Source: MedAcidi-G1 sp000817085
Lineage (GTDB): Bacteria; Actinomycetota; Acidimicrobiia; Acidimicrobiales; MedAcidi-G1
Assembly: GCA_045568635.1 (NCBI GenBank)
Contig: JBJLAO010000002.1
Span: 62,001-126,000, forward strand
Direction: 5' to 3'
DNA: 64,000 nt
The position numbers were made by a program, and so were the translations under genes. Shown one piece after another: positions 35,854-45,075 of the stretch (position 1 is the first letter of the stretch; every line of letters starts with the position of its first letter). The notes under the pieces were generated by a model. It had not been told where the DNA came from. It made no database searches and was given only the letters and a program-made list of their open reading frames with translations.

Positions 35854-36957
35854 ATGAAAGCTGCCTTGCATGAAGAAATCGGAAAACCATTATCTGTTGT
35901 AAATGACGTAGATCTAGTTGGACCTAAAGAAGGTCAAGTATTAATCAAAACGGAGTATTGCGGAATTTGTCATTCGGATGTAAGTGTTATGGACTCATTG
36001 GATCTAACTCCGATGATTTTAGGACATGAAGCTGCTGGGATTGTTGAAGAAATAGGCGATGGCGTCACTTCAGTCAACAAAGGTGACTATGTGCTAATGA
36101 CTCCTATTGGTCCGTGCGGTAATTGTGAAATGTGCATTCTTAATAGGTACACACTTTGCGAAAGAGGGCAATCATTTGTGTTTGGGACGCTTCCGGATGG
36201 AAGCACACCATTCAGTTGGAATGAGTCTCCTGTGTATCAGGGGTTGGGTGTTGGTGGTTTCGCGGAGTACACAGTTTTAGAAGAAAGAAATGTCGTTCGC
36301 GTTGAAAAAGGCATTCCTCTAGAAACTGTTTGCCTAATAGGCTGTGGTGTGCAAACAGGTGTTGGTTCCGTTCTAAATACTGCAAAAGTCACTGCCGGGT
36401 CAACCGTACTTGTCATGGGGTTAGGTGGTGTAGGGCTATCGGTTGTTCAAGGGGCACGTATTGCCAAAGCCGAAAAGATAATTGCTTCTGATCCCGTAAA
36501 AGAAAGAAGAGCTAAAGCTCTTAAATTAGGGGCAACTAATGTTATAGATCCAGATAATGATGATCTAATTAATGCTGTTATGGAATTAACTTTAGGAAAA
36601 GGGGTTGACTATGCCTTTGATGCTGTCGGCAACTCCGAACTGATTGCACTTGGTCTAACTGTCAGTAAGACAGGTGGTAGTACGGTAATCGTTGGAGCTC
36701 CACCTCCGGACGAAGAACTAAAATTTCCCTCTTCTTTGCATCTGATGATGAGCGAGAAACGTCTATTGGGTTCATTGCTGGGATCTTGTAATGCTCAGAA
36801 GGACATACCTCTTTTAGTTGAGTACTGGCAAAGAGATTTGCTGGACTTGAATAATATGATTAGTCAAACGTATTCCTTAGACAATATTAATTCAGGAATT
36901 GACGATCTAAGAAATTCAATTGGAATCCGAAGTGTAATAAAAATTCATGAAACTTAA
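35854..36957 (+). CDS. Zinc-dependent alcohol dehydrogenase (MDR family)
   Basis: 367 residues from the ATG at 35854. Catalytic zinc site CGICHSD and GHEAAGIVEEIG, structural zinc loop GPCGNCEMCILNRYTLC with four Cys, and NAD-binding VMGLGGVGLSVVQGA with Asp after the second strand (ASDP). This arrangement is that of class III-like and actinobacterial NAD-dependent alcohol dehydrogenases (including the NDMA- and mycothiol-dependent group). Substrate is not evident. Follows the hydroxyacyl-CoA dehydrogenase by 4 nt, probably one operon. Confidence 0.9.
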   Translation: MKAALHEEIGKPLSVVNDVDLVGPKEGQVLIKTEYCGICHSDVSVMDSLDLTPMILGHEAAGIVEEIGDGVTSVNKGDYVLMTPIGPCGNCEMCILNRYTLCERGQSFVFGTLPDGSTPFSWNESPVYQGLGVGGFAEYTVLEERNVVRVEKGIPLETVCLIGCGVQTGVGSVLNTAKVTAGSTVLVMGLGGVGLSVVQGARIAKAEKIIASDPVKERRAKALKLGATNVIDPDNDDLINAVMELTLGKGVDYAFDAVGNSELIALGLTVSKTGGSTVIVGAPPPDEELKFPSSLHLMMSEKRLLGSLLGSCNAQKDIPLLVEYWQRDLLDLNNMISQTYSLDNINSGIDDLRNSIGIRSVIKIHET

Positions 36958-37639
36958 CGCGAATATTAAATCTAAAATTGGATACTTTGCGACCTTAGTT
37001 TCCGCTTTTAGCGCCACAGTATTTTCCATCGTAGTTTCAGAGAAAGGCATATTGTGGGGGGAAATTGGTGTTAGTAAATGGATGTATGAAAATACTCCAA
37101 CATTTATCGATGTTTTAGGTGATGTTATTGATGCCCCAATTACCGACATCGGAGCCCCTTTGCTGTTTATGGCAATCTCATTATTGGTCTATTGGCAGTG
37201 GGGAAGATACGCAACTATAGGAGTTGTTTTAGCAGGGTGTATGACGGGGTTAACAAGAATCTCTGACATTGTTGAAAGATCTGGACCAAATGAGAATTTT
37301 GTTTTCTATGAATCGAGCTACAGGTATGGAGAAGGCGGCTATCCCAGCGGTCATATTGTTTACGCAGTAATGATTTTTGGGATGATTGCTTATTTGTCAG
37401 AGAAGCACTCTTCAAAACAGGCTGGAAAAATAATCAAGTATTCAATGCTTTTACTAATTTTACTTAATATTTGGACAAGGATAAGCGGTCTACACCATTG
37501 GCCTGGAGACGTACTCGGAGGACTACTTTTATCCATACCGGCTTTATCGATAGTTGTGTGGGTATATGGGCGACTACCGTCGATTATCCGGCGGAATTCA
37601 AAACTCTATAATCTTGTATTTGAAGCTAGAAGTGATTAA
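36947..37639 (+). CDS. PAP2 family membrane phosphatase
   Basis: 230 residues with about six hydrophobic segments. PAP2 motifs: YPSGHIVYAV (motif 2) and RISGLHHWPGDVLGG (motif 3, with the catalytic His and Asp). The first motif, normally K-x6-RP, is weak (VERSGPNENF). Family enzymes remove phosphate from phosphatidate or undecaprenyl pyrophosphate, usually with the site facing outwards. The start overlaps the ADH gene by 11 nt, and the stop overlaps the hppA stop by 4 nt on the other strand. Confidence 0.87.
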   Translation: MKLNANIKSKIGYFATLVSAFSATVFSIVVSEKGILWGEIGVSKWMYENTPTFIDVLGDVIDAPITDIGAPLLFMAISLLVYWQWGRYATIGVVLAGCMTGLTRISDIVERSGPNENFVFYESSYRYGEGGYPSGHIVYAVMIFGMIAYLSEKHSSKQAGKIIKYSMLLLILLNIWTRISGLHHWPGDVLGGLLLSIPALSIVVWVYGRLPSIIRRNSKLYNLVFEARSD

Positions 37640-39732
37640 CCAACAAAAGCTGAAGCAAATACAAGGGAAACTATAGTCATTACTTTTATCAGAATATTCA
37701 TAGAGGGACCTGATGTGTCTTTGAAGGGATCTCCAACCGTGTCACCTACTACAGCAGCTTTATGAGGTTCTGATCCTTTTCCTCCAAGTTGACCGCTTTC
37801 AATATATTTTTTAGCGTTGTCCCAGGCTCCGCCTGCATTCGCCATAAATATAGCAAGGCAAAACCCTGATACTAAGGCTCCAGCTAAAAATCCACCCAAC
37901 GAGTCAATGCTGACAAAACCCAAAATTAAAGGAATAGCTACTGCGAGAATTCCTGGAGCGATCATTTCTCTTAGGGAAGCTGAGGTGGAAATCGCTACAC
38001 ACCTTGCGGAATCAGGTATAACACCCTCGGCGCCTTCTCGAAGTCCTGGAATTTCACGGAACTGTCTACGCACTTCTTCGATCATTTTTTGTGCAGCGCG
38101 TCCAACAGCGTCAATTGTTAAAGCTGCAAAAAGGAAAGGCAGCATGGCACCGAGGAAGAGTCCAATAAATACTTCGACCTGGCCAATGTCTAACGAGAGT
38201 GAGCCTCCAGCTTCAATTACAGCAAACTCAAAACTCTTGAATAGGGCTAATGCTGTTAGAGCAGCTGAGCCGACAGCAAATCCTTTGGCTACAGCTGCGG
38301 TTGTGTTTCCGAGTGAGTCTAAGGCGTCAGTTACTTCTCTAACCTCGGGACCTAATTCAGCCATTTCAGCGATCCCTCCAGCATTGTCAGCTATTGGTCC
38401 GTAAGCATCAACAGAAACAACAACTCCGAGAGTGGCTAACATTCCTATTGCAGCAACAGCGATTCCGTAGATTCCTCCATCTAGGTTGTAGTAGGAATCG
38501 AAGGCCATTTCGCCACCCCAGTATGCGACTGCTATACCAACGCCTAGCAAAGCGACAGAAGCAGCCACTGAAATCATTCCAGCTGAAATTCCGCCAAGGA
38601 TTGTGGTAGCGGGTCCTGTTTTAGCCTGGTCTGCAATTTTTTTGACTGGTGAGAAGTGATCGGATGTATAAAATTCAGCTGTTTTACCTAACGCCCAACC
38701 AACAAGTAAACCGCCGACCACCGCAATGGCTAGGCCAATTGGGTTATCGAAATCTGCATTGTCGCCAAACATCCAATAAGCGATCCCGATGGTTGCTAGT
38801 ACAGTTAAGAGCATCGCGACATTAGTTCCGAGATGAAGAGATCGGCTTAAAGCTCGGCTATCTGTAGATTCACCACCTCGGACAAGAAAAGAACCAAGGA
38901 TAGATGTCAGCATTCCAGCGAAAGCGATTGCTAGTGGAAATAGTAGAAGAGAAATATTTGTTGATGCTGATGCGTCTTCTGCTGTCAGTCCCAAAGCAAA
39001 AGCAACTAATGATATAGGTGCAATAATTGAACCTGCGTAACTTTCGAAAAGATCAGCTCCCATTCCAGCTACATCTCCAACGTTATCTCCTACGTTGTCT
39101 GCGATCGTAGCGGGGTTTCTCGGATCATCTTCTGGAATTCCTGCTTCGACTTTTCCTACTAAGTCCGCTCCGACATCAGCCGCTTTAGTGTAGATGCCCC
39201 CTCCGACACGTGAAAAGAGGGCAATTGATGAAGCGCCAAGCCCATAAGCGGTCACTACTTCAAACGCATCATTAACTTCAGCCACTAAAACGAAAAGAAT
39301 GTATACAAGTGCTAAACCACCGAGCGCGAGACCTGCTACAGAAAATCCCATGACGGCACCACCGCGAAAAGCTATTGGGAGAGCTTTACCGGGACCCTCT
39401 TGTGCGGCATGAGCGGTTCGGGCGTTAGCCATAGTGGCCACGGTCATTCCTGCGTATCCAGCTGTGGCTGATAAAACCGCACCAATAATGTAAGTGAGAG
39501 AGGCCACTGGTGCAATAAGCACCCCTATCAGAATTGCCATTACAGCTACGAAAACTGATACCCAGGAATATTCTTGACGTAAGAAAGCCCGTGCACCTTT
39601 CTCGATCTCGTTCATTAGAAAAATCATGCGGTCATTGCCGGGTGAAGCTGCTTTCACATTTGTGTAAAAATAGCCAGCTAGAAGTAAAGCTAGTAGGGCA
39701 GATGAAAGTGCTAGATATGGTATGGCTTCCAA
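37636..39732 (-). CDS. hppA: Membrane-bound ion-translocating pyrophosphatase
   Basis: 698 residues, TTG start with AGGAG about 9 nt upstream, 16 predicted helices. PPi site: DVGADLVGKVE (186-196) and DNVGDNVGDVAG (212 on), with the third acidic motif DNAKKYIESG near the C-terminus. It couples pyrophosphate hydrolysis to ion export. GNTTAAVAKGFAVGSAAL has Ala where K+-independent enzymes have Lys (GNTTKA), so this one should be K+-stimulated. Whether it pumps H+ or Na+ cannot be decided here. Confidence 0.97.
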   Translation of the reverse strand: MEAIPYLALSSALLALLLAGYFYTNVKAASPGNDRMIFLMNEIEKGARAFLRQEYSWVSVFVAVMAILIGVLIAPVASLTYIIGAVLSATAGYAGMTVATMANARTAHAAQEGPGKALPIAFRGGAVMGFSVAGLALGGLALVYILFVLVAEVNDAFEVVTAYGLGASSIALFSRVGGGIYTKAADVGADLVGKVEAGIPEDDPRNPATIADNVGDNVGDVAGMGADLFESYAGSIIAPISLVAFALGLTAEDASASTNISLLLFPLAIAFAGMLTSILGSFLVRGGESTDSRALSRSLHLGTNVAMLLTVLATIGIAYWMFGDNADFDNPIGLAIAVVGGLLVGWALGKTAEFYTSDHFSPVKKIADQAKTGPATTILGGISAGMISVAASVALLGVGIAVAYWGGEMAFDSYYNLDGGIYGIAVAAIGMLATLGVVVSVDAYGPIADNAGGIAEMAELGPEVREVTDALDSLGNTTAAVAKGFAVGSAALTALALFKSFEFAVIEAGGSLSLDIGQVEVFIGLFLGAMLPFLFAALTIDAVGRAAQKMIEEVRRQFREIPGLREGAEGVIPDSARCVAISTSASLREMIAPGILAVAIPLILGFVSIDSLGGFLAGALVSGFCLAIFMANAGGAWDNAKKYIESGQLGGKGSEPHKAAVVGDTVGDPFKDTSGPSMNILIKVMTIVSLVFASAFVG

Positions 39733-39921
39733 GGGGTTATCTCCTCATTGGTTTTATTTGATGACTATGTCTGGACAACCAAAACGGTTGAACAGTATGG
39801 CTAATAATAGCCAAAACGACGGTATTAAGTGTGATGCTGGCTTCCAACCTCGGTCTGATATTTAACTTAGTAAATCTTCAAATAAGTATCACAAAGATCA
39901 AAGATCGGCGACGCTTAAAGT
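39733..39921. promoter_or_regulatory. Divergent intergenic region, hppA / 5-FCL
   Basis: 189 nt, the longest gap in the window. Apart from the AGGAG of hppA near its left edge I see no clear promoter consensus, hairpin or repeat. Two divergent promoters are expected here. Confidence 0.45.
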
Positions 39922-40506
39922 ATGGAAAGACGGGATCTTCGTCAAAAAATGCTAGAAATTAGAAAATCTTTGACTTCTACGATGGTAAACAAGGCCTCAA
40001 AGCAAATATGCGAAGTAGTCAAGGATCTTGATTCTTTTAAGAGTGCGGAACGAGTTGCTTCTTACGTGGGTTGTAACGGTGAGGTCAAACCTTCTTTTCT
40101 TGAGTCGAACGATAGTAAAATATTTTCTCTTCCAGTGGCACAAGAAGACGGATTGTTAAAATTTGTGAAACCAGAAGGGGAGTTGAAGAAGGGAAAGTTT
40201 GGAATCCCTGAGCCTAAAACTGGAGTTGAAATTGACATTTCAGAACTTGATTTAGTGCTTGTCCCATTAGTAGCGGCGGATTCTTCAGGTAATCGTCTGG
40301 GGCATGGTGCCGGATACTACGACAAAACTTTTGCTGAAGATAGAATTTTTAAGCGACCGGTATTGGTTGGCCTAGCATATGATTTTCAAATTGTTGAAGA
40401 ATTAGAGTCAAATTGCTTAGATGTTCCATTAGATATTTTGATTACCGAAAGTCAACTATTTTTCTGCAAAATGTCACATTTTCGGGTTCCCATGGGAGAG
40501 TATTGA
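39922..40506 (+). CDS. 5-formyltetrahydrofolate cyclo-ligase
   Basis: 194 residues. Converts 5-formyl-THF to 5,10-methenyl-THF with ATP. Begins MERRDLRQKMLEIRKSL, a typical N-terminus, and carries the substrate/ATP motif DLVLVPLVAADSSGNRLGHG followed by AGYYDKTF, the G-x-R-L-G-x-G-x-G-Y-Y-D signature. The trkA gene follows 3 nt after the stop, so the two probably share a transcript. Confidence 0.94.
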   Translation: MERRDLRQKMLEIRKSLTSTMVNKASKQICEVVKDLDSFKSAERVASYVGCNGEVKPSFLESNDSKIFSLPVAQEDGLLKFVKPEGELKKGKFGIPEPKTGVEIDISELDLVLVPLVAADSSGNRLGHGAGYYDKTFAEDRIFKRPVLVGLAYDFQIVEELESNCLDVPLDILITESQLFFCKMSHFRVPMGEY

Positions 40507-40509
40507 ACG

Positions 40510-41916
40510 ATGAGAATAATTGTTGTTGGAGCTGGAGAAGTTGGAACCTACATAGCTGACCGCCTCAGTCGGCAAGAGCATGATATTGCACTAATCGAGT
40601 TAAACCCGGAAAGATTCAGAGAAATTGATGGTGAATTGGATGTCCTTGTCATCAATGGGAGTGGAACAGATTCAGCTCTATTAGATAAGGCTGGTATCTC
40701 AGAAACAGATCTTCTCGTAGCGGCAACAAATAAAGATGAAATAAATCTTTTCTGTGCCTTACTTGCTCGTCAAGCTGGAGTAAGTAAAACTATCGTGAGG
40801 GTTGAATCTAAAAAACTGCGAAGTAAAGAAGTCGAAGCTTTGTTTGAAAAGTTTGACGACCATTTAGTAATAGACCCGGATCAAGAAGTTGCTGATTCTG
40901 TTTTGAGGCTAATGGAATATCCAGGTGCTATGGATCTTGCAAGAATGGCTGATGACGAAGTGGTAATAATTGGAGCACGATTACCTGCACACGCTCCGCT
41001 AGTAGGGGTTTCATTACAAGCACTTGGAAGAGAACTTGACCCAGATTGGGACTTTATTGTTGGCACAATTACAAGAAAAGCTGAAACCGATGATTCTGAA
41101 GAGGTAACTATTGTTCCGCGCCATGATGAGATTCTAAAAGAAGGGGATTTACTTAGAGTAATATGTAAAAATCGAGCCCTTCATGATGTGACTAGCCGAT
41201 TAGGGATAGCAAAAGATGTTCCTCGAAGAGCTCTACTACTTGGCGGCGGTAGAACGGCTGAGATGATTGCTGAATCACTCTTATACAGAGGTGTCGATGT
41301 AGCAATCATTGAGAAAAAACATGAAAGAGCGCTTGAACTAAGTGAGAATCTGGCTAAAGCTTTAATCTATGAGGGCGATGTGACTGATGTGGAAATGCTT
41401 GAAGAAGCAGATGTGGCTCGCCAAGATCTCGTTATAGCACTTACAGGTGAAGACGATGCAAACGTGCTGGCTTGTTTATACGCAAAGTCTGTCTCTGCTC
41501 AATCCAAAAAAACCAATAACAGCGAAGAGAGTATCGAAACTATAGCAGTTGTTCACAGGCTTAAATTGTTAGATCTTCTGGAAACAAATCAAGTAGACAC
41601 AGCCCTTAGTCCGCGAACTGCAACTGCCAACAGCGTTTTACGATTTGTTAGAGGTGACGTCGGTAGTGTCGCTGCAGTAGAAACCTTTCTCCATGGAGAC
41701 GTTGAAATTTTGGAGTTTGCTGTTTCTGATGAAAGCCCCTGTGTAGGTAAATCCATAGAGGAGATGCAATTCACCAAGGGTGCTTTAATTGGTGCAATTG
41801 TTCGCGATGGTAAAGCTCAGATCGGGAGAGGACATAGCACTTTTAGAGCTAAAGACCACGTAATCGCAATAGCTAAACCTGAATCTGTCGAGAAATTGAC
41901 AACTCTATTCGTGTGA
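40510..41916 (+). CDS. trkA: Trk potassium uptake regulatory subunit TrkA
   Basis: 468 residues with two RCK repeats. First nucleotide-binding domain IIVVGAGEVGTYIADRLS (1-20) with acidic LIELNPERF; second begins at RALLLGGGRTAEMIAESL (about 237) with IIEKKHERA. Each is followed by a TrkA-C domain (about 140-225 and 380-468). TrkA forms a ring under TrkH and gates it in response to NAD(H)/ATP. GTGA overlap with the first trkH at 41913-41916. Confidence 0.95.
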   Translation: MRIIVVGAGEVGTYIADRLSRQEHDIALIELNPERFREIDGELDVLVINGSGTDSALLDKAGISETDLLVAATNKDEINLFCALLARQAGVSKTIVRVESKKLRSKEVEALFEKFDDHLVIDPDQEVADSVLRLMEYPGAMDLARMADDEVVIIGARLPAHAPLVGVSLQALGRELDPDWDFIVGTITRKAETDDSEEVTIVPRHDEILKEGDLLRVICKNRALHDVTSRLGIAKDVPRRALLLGGGRTAEMIAESLLYRGVDVAIIEKKHERALELSENLAKALIYEGDVTDVEMLEEADVARQDLVIALTGEDDANVLACLYAKSVSAQSKKTNNSEESIETIAVVHRLKLLDLLETNQVDTALSPRTATANSVLRFVRGDVGSVAAVETFLHGDVEILEFAVSDESPCVGKSIEEMQFTKGALIGAIVRDGKAQIGRGHSTFRAKDHVIAIAKPESVEKLTTLFV

Positions 41917-43433
41917 TTTTTTCTCTGTTCTCTAAACGAAGTGATTCACAAAGCATCACTTATATAAACTCTTCCATTCAAATAGCTGTATCAAGAGGGA
42001 TACTTATTGGTTTTTCGGCAGCTGGTTTTTTGGCAGTTCTTTCCGGGCTGATTGATCTCACTGACTCCGGTACTGACACAGCAGTCTTTCTAATTTTTGG
42101 AACTTTAATAACCTTAATTTGTTCTTACTTGACGAGATACGTTTCGGAAAAGAAATTAGCTCGATCTGAGATCTTCTTGTCTGTTTTTTCGGGTTTTTTG
42201 TTTTGCATTTTATGTTCTTCTTTTTTGTACTTGTTGTTAGTTGAAGGAGAAAATTTTGCTGATGTATTCTTTGAATCTGCTGCTGCGTTTACAACTACCT
42301 CATTAACAACTCTTGATTTTACGAATTCAGGAAGAGGAGTGATTTTTTACCGAACTTCATCACAACTTCTAGGCAGTTTTGCCGCGCTTGTGACTGCTGT
42401 GCTGGTTGTGCCTATTTCTGACGACAACTTTGGACTGAGAATGCCTGGAAGGGCTGCAACGCAAGATGTTTTTCCTGACAGGAAAAATGCAGTAAAAAGT
42501 ATCACCGTCATCTATCTCGCATCACTAACACTTCTTACCCTCATATTGCTAATAACTGAACTAGATTTCTTTCATTCGCTTCTACTTGCAATGAGCGCAA
42601 TATCTACAGGAGGCTTCTCAAGGAATACCAATTATTTTGAAAATTCTTCTGTGCAGTTACTTCTAAGTTTAGGAATGATTATTACAGGTACGAGTGTTGT
42701 AATTATCTGGAGGCTTGCAAGCAGAAAAGTGGGTTTCATGCTTCGTTCAAGTGAATTTCACATTTACCTATCACTAATCCTAGGAGCTACCTTTTTGATC
42801 TTTTTTTGGGCTGATGAAGGGACTGCTTCTTCACTGGGTAAATCGTTATTTTTTGCTATCTCTTCAATTTCAACGACTGGATTTCATATATCTCCATTTG
42901 AGAGTTGGCCTATAGCGGCAGCATTTTTTATTCTTTTGCTTGTGACTATTGGACCGATGTCATTATCCAATGGCGCTGGCTTCCAAGTGCACAGATTACG
43001 CATACTTTTTGCCCTTTTGCGACGTGAAATGATTCGTCAACTACACCCGCGCGCAGTTGTCAAAATACGAGCAGCGGGGGAGAACGTAAGAGAAGAAAGA
43101 GTTAGACAAGTTGTTGTATTCCAATTCCTGTTCACGTCAACAATTTTCATTACAGCAATGGTTTTGACAATTTCAGGTATGGATCTTTATGATGCGTTCT
43201 CCTCTGCAGTAGCTGCAATTACAACTGCAGGTCCGATAAGAAATCCTGACGGACTTGTGATCGCAGTTTCCTCATTTTCTTCGGGTGAGCGACTTGCGTT
43301 AGTGCCAGCAATGGTAGCGGGCCGGCTTTATTTACTGCCGGTTTTTATCAGTTTGGGCTACTTGCTGTCAGAGTCAAGAAATTTTCTGAGACCACGGAGA
43401 AGAATACTGCAAGCAATAAGAAGTAATAAGTAA
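41913..43433 (+). CDS. Divergent TrkH-family cation transporter (S-G-G-G filter)
   Basis: 506 residues, GTG start overlapping the trkA stop. TrkH/KtrB/HKT superfamily with four membrane-pore-membrane units. The pore loops are FTTTSLTT (about 126-133), STGGFS, STTGFH and ITTAGP. In loop 1 the selectivity-filter Gly is Ser130 (codon TCA). Other TrkH hallmarks have also drifted: QWMGGMGI reads QLLGSFAA and the GSTSGGVK loop reads LSNGAGFQ. It may have a different ion preference from its neighbour, or may be a companion subunit. Translationally linked to both trkA and the second trkH. Confidence 0.88.
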   Translation: MIFSLFSKRSDSQSITYINSSIQIAVSRGILIGFSAAGFLAVLSGLIDLTDSGTDTAVFLIFGTLITLICSYLTRYVSEKKLARSEIFLSVFSGFLFCILCSSFLYLLLVEGENFADVFFESAAAFTTTSLTTLDFTNSGRGVIFYRTSSQLLGSFAALVTAVLVVPISDDNFGLRMPGRAATQDVFPDRKNAVKSITVIYLASLTLLTLILLITELDFFHSLLLAMSAISTGGFSRNTNYFENSSVQLLLSLGMIITGTSVVIIWRLASRKVGFMLRSSEFHIYLSLILGATFLIFFWADEGTASSLGKSLFFAISSISTTGFHISPFESWPIAAAFFILLLVTIGPMSLSNGAGFQVHRLRILFALLRREMIRQLHPRAVVKIRAAGENVREERVRQVVVFQFLFTSTIFITAMVLTISGMDLYDAFSSAVAAITTAGPIRNPDGLVIAVSSFSSGERLALVPAMVAGRLYLLPVFISLGYLLSESRNFLRPRRRILQAIRSNK

Positions 43434-44968
43434 TGACTAGGCACAATCAGACAATCAGAAGTACGAGCATGCATATGGCTGGCATTGCTTTGCTTTTCGT
43501 TGCGGCAGGAGTAGCTGTCAGTACCCTTGTTTCTCTTTTCAACCAGCGTGTAGATTCTGTATCTCTTCTACTAGCAACGGTAATCGTAGGATTTGCAGGT
43601 TTACTACTTTTCACTTCCACGAAATTAGGCAAAACAGATCAGGCATCTATTTTTACTGCGGTTGGGACTACATGGCTTATAGTTTCGCTCTTTGGAACCA
43701 TCCCGTACTTACTTGCTGGGACTTTCAGTCGAACTGGAATTGGGATTCCTGAAGTATTCGTTGATTCACTTTTTGAATCTGTTTCTGGCTTTACAGCAAG
43801 CGGATCAACTGTGTTCGGCGCTCATAATCCAATCGAAATGCAAGGATCGGGCATACTTTTTTATCGACAGCTAACACAGTGGATGGGTGGAATGGGAATT
43901 GTTATTCTCGTGGTTTCGGTTCTGCCATCACTTCGTGCAAGTGGCTTAGGCCTCATTGATGCTGAAGCTCCTGGAGCGGGTGTAGAGCGAATAGCGCCAA
44001 GAGTTGTAGAAACAGCAAAAAAGTTTTGGTATGTGTATCTTTCTCTAACTGTATTTATTGCTCTAGCATTATTTCTTTTTGGAATGGGTCCTTTTGATGC
44101 AGTGTCTCACGCTCTCACTACAGCCTCAACAGGAGGTTTTTCAACAAAAGACTCCTCACTCGGACATTGGAACAGCATAAAAATCGAAATGGTTGTAATG
44201 CTCGGATTTTTATTAGCTGCGATTAACTTCACCCTTCATGCCCGTTCTATAGAAAAGAAACGATTTAACTATGCTTCTGACTCAGAATTCAAGTCATTTA
44301 TGGGACTTATAGCTGTCGGTGTTCTAATTATTACACTGCTTTTAAATCTGGAGGGTTTCTCATTTGGGACTGCACTGAGAAACGCTTCATTTAACGTCGT
44401 GACTTTAGCGACAAGTGGTGGCTATGGAAATGCTCTGGGCAGAGGAGAATCGGGTGATTTTGCTTCTTGGCCCGGGTCGACACAGTTACTCCTACTTTTC
44501 TTTATTGTGATTGGCGGCTGTACCGGGTCTACTTCTGGCGGAGTTAAAATCATGCGATTCCGAATCGGCATTGCTCACGCGTACCGCATATTGAGGTCTA
44601 TAAGAAGACCAAGTGCACTTATTAGAGCACGCATGGGAAATAAAACTATTCCCGATTCTTTAGTTGAACGAGTTGCGGGATTTGTCGTTATATATGGAAT
44701 TCTCGTGGTAAGTGGAACTTTCATATTGACCGTCTTGGGAACTGATTTAGTCACATCTCTGAGTGGAAGCTTTAGTGCGTTAGGAAATATGGGGCCGGGG
44801 TTAGGAGAAATTGGCCCAACGTCTTCGTTTGTTGACGGATTCTCAGCACCTGGAAGAGTGGTACTTTTATTCTTCATGCTTATAGGCAGACTAGAAATAT
44901 TCCCAATGTTGCTGATGTTCGTTATCCCATACAGGACTTCCGTTAATGCAATAAAATCGAAAAAATGA
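43433..44968 (+). CDS. trkH: Potassium transporter TrkH
   Basis: 511 residues; the start overlaps the previous stop (TAATG). Canonical TrkH: pore loops ESVSGFTASGSTVFG (filter Gly124), TTASTGGFST, TLATSGGYG and ALGNMGPGLG all keep the filter Gly, and the conserved QWMGGMGIVIL and GGCTGSTSGGVKIMRFR segments are intact. It is the K+-translocating subunit that should pair with TrkA. Third gene of a trkA-trkH-trkH operon. Confidence 0.95.
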   Translation: MTRHNQTIRSTSMHMAGIALLFVAAGVAVSTLVSLFNQRVDSVSLLLATVIVGFAGLLLFTSTKLGKTDQASIFTAVGTTWLIVSLFGTIPYLLAGTFSRTGIGIPEVFVDSLFESVSGFTASGSTVFGAHNPIEMQGSGILFYRQLTQWMGGMGIVILVVSVLPSLRASGLGLIDAEAPGAGVERIAPRVVETAKKFWYVYLSLTVFIALALFLFGMGPFDAVSHALTTASTGGFSTKDSSLGHWNSIKIEMVVMLGFLLAAINFTLHARSIEKKRFNYASDSEFKSFMGLIAVGVLIITLLLNLEGFSFGTALRNASFNVVTLATSGGYGNALGRGESGDFASWPGSTQLLLLFFIVIGGCTGSTSGGVKIMRFRIGIAHAYRILRSIRRPSALIRARMGNKTIPDSLVERVAGFVVIYGILVVSGTFILTVLGTDLVTSLSGSFSALGNMGPGLGEIGPTSSFVDGFSAPGRVVLLFFMLIGRLEIFPMLLMFVIPYRTSVNAIKSKK

Positions 44969-45075
44969 ATAAGAGATGCTTTTTAACTCTTTTTAAACAC
45001 TAAAATCGTTATCAGTTGAATTTACCCAGATCAACGACGCTCCGGGAATTCATTTATTTACTAAATGGACTAGTT

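Noticed and set aside
45016..45075. TTG start giving gltB 20 extra residues
   Set aside because: GltB propeptides are short and the added residues match nothing expected; the ATG at 45076 is preferred.
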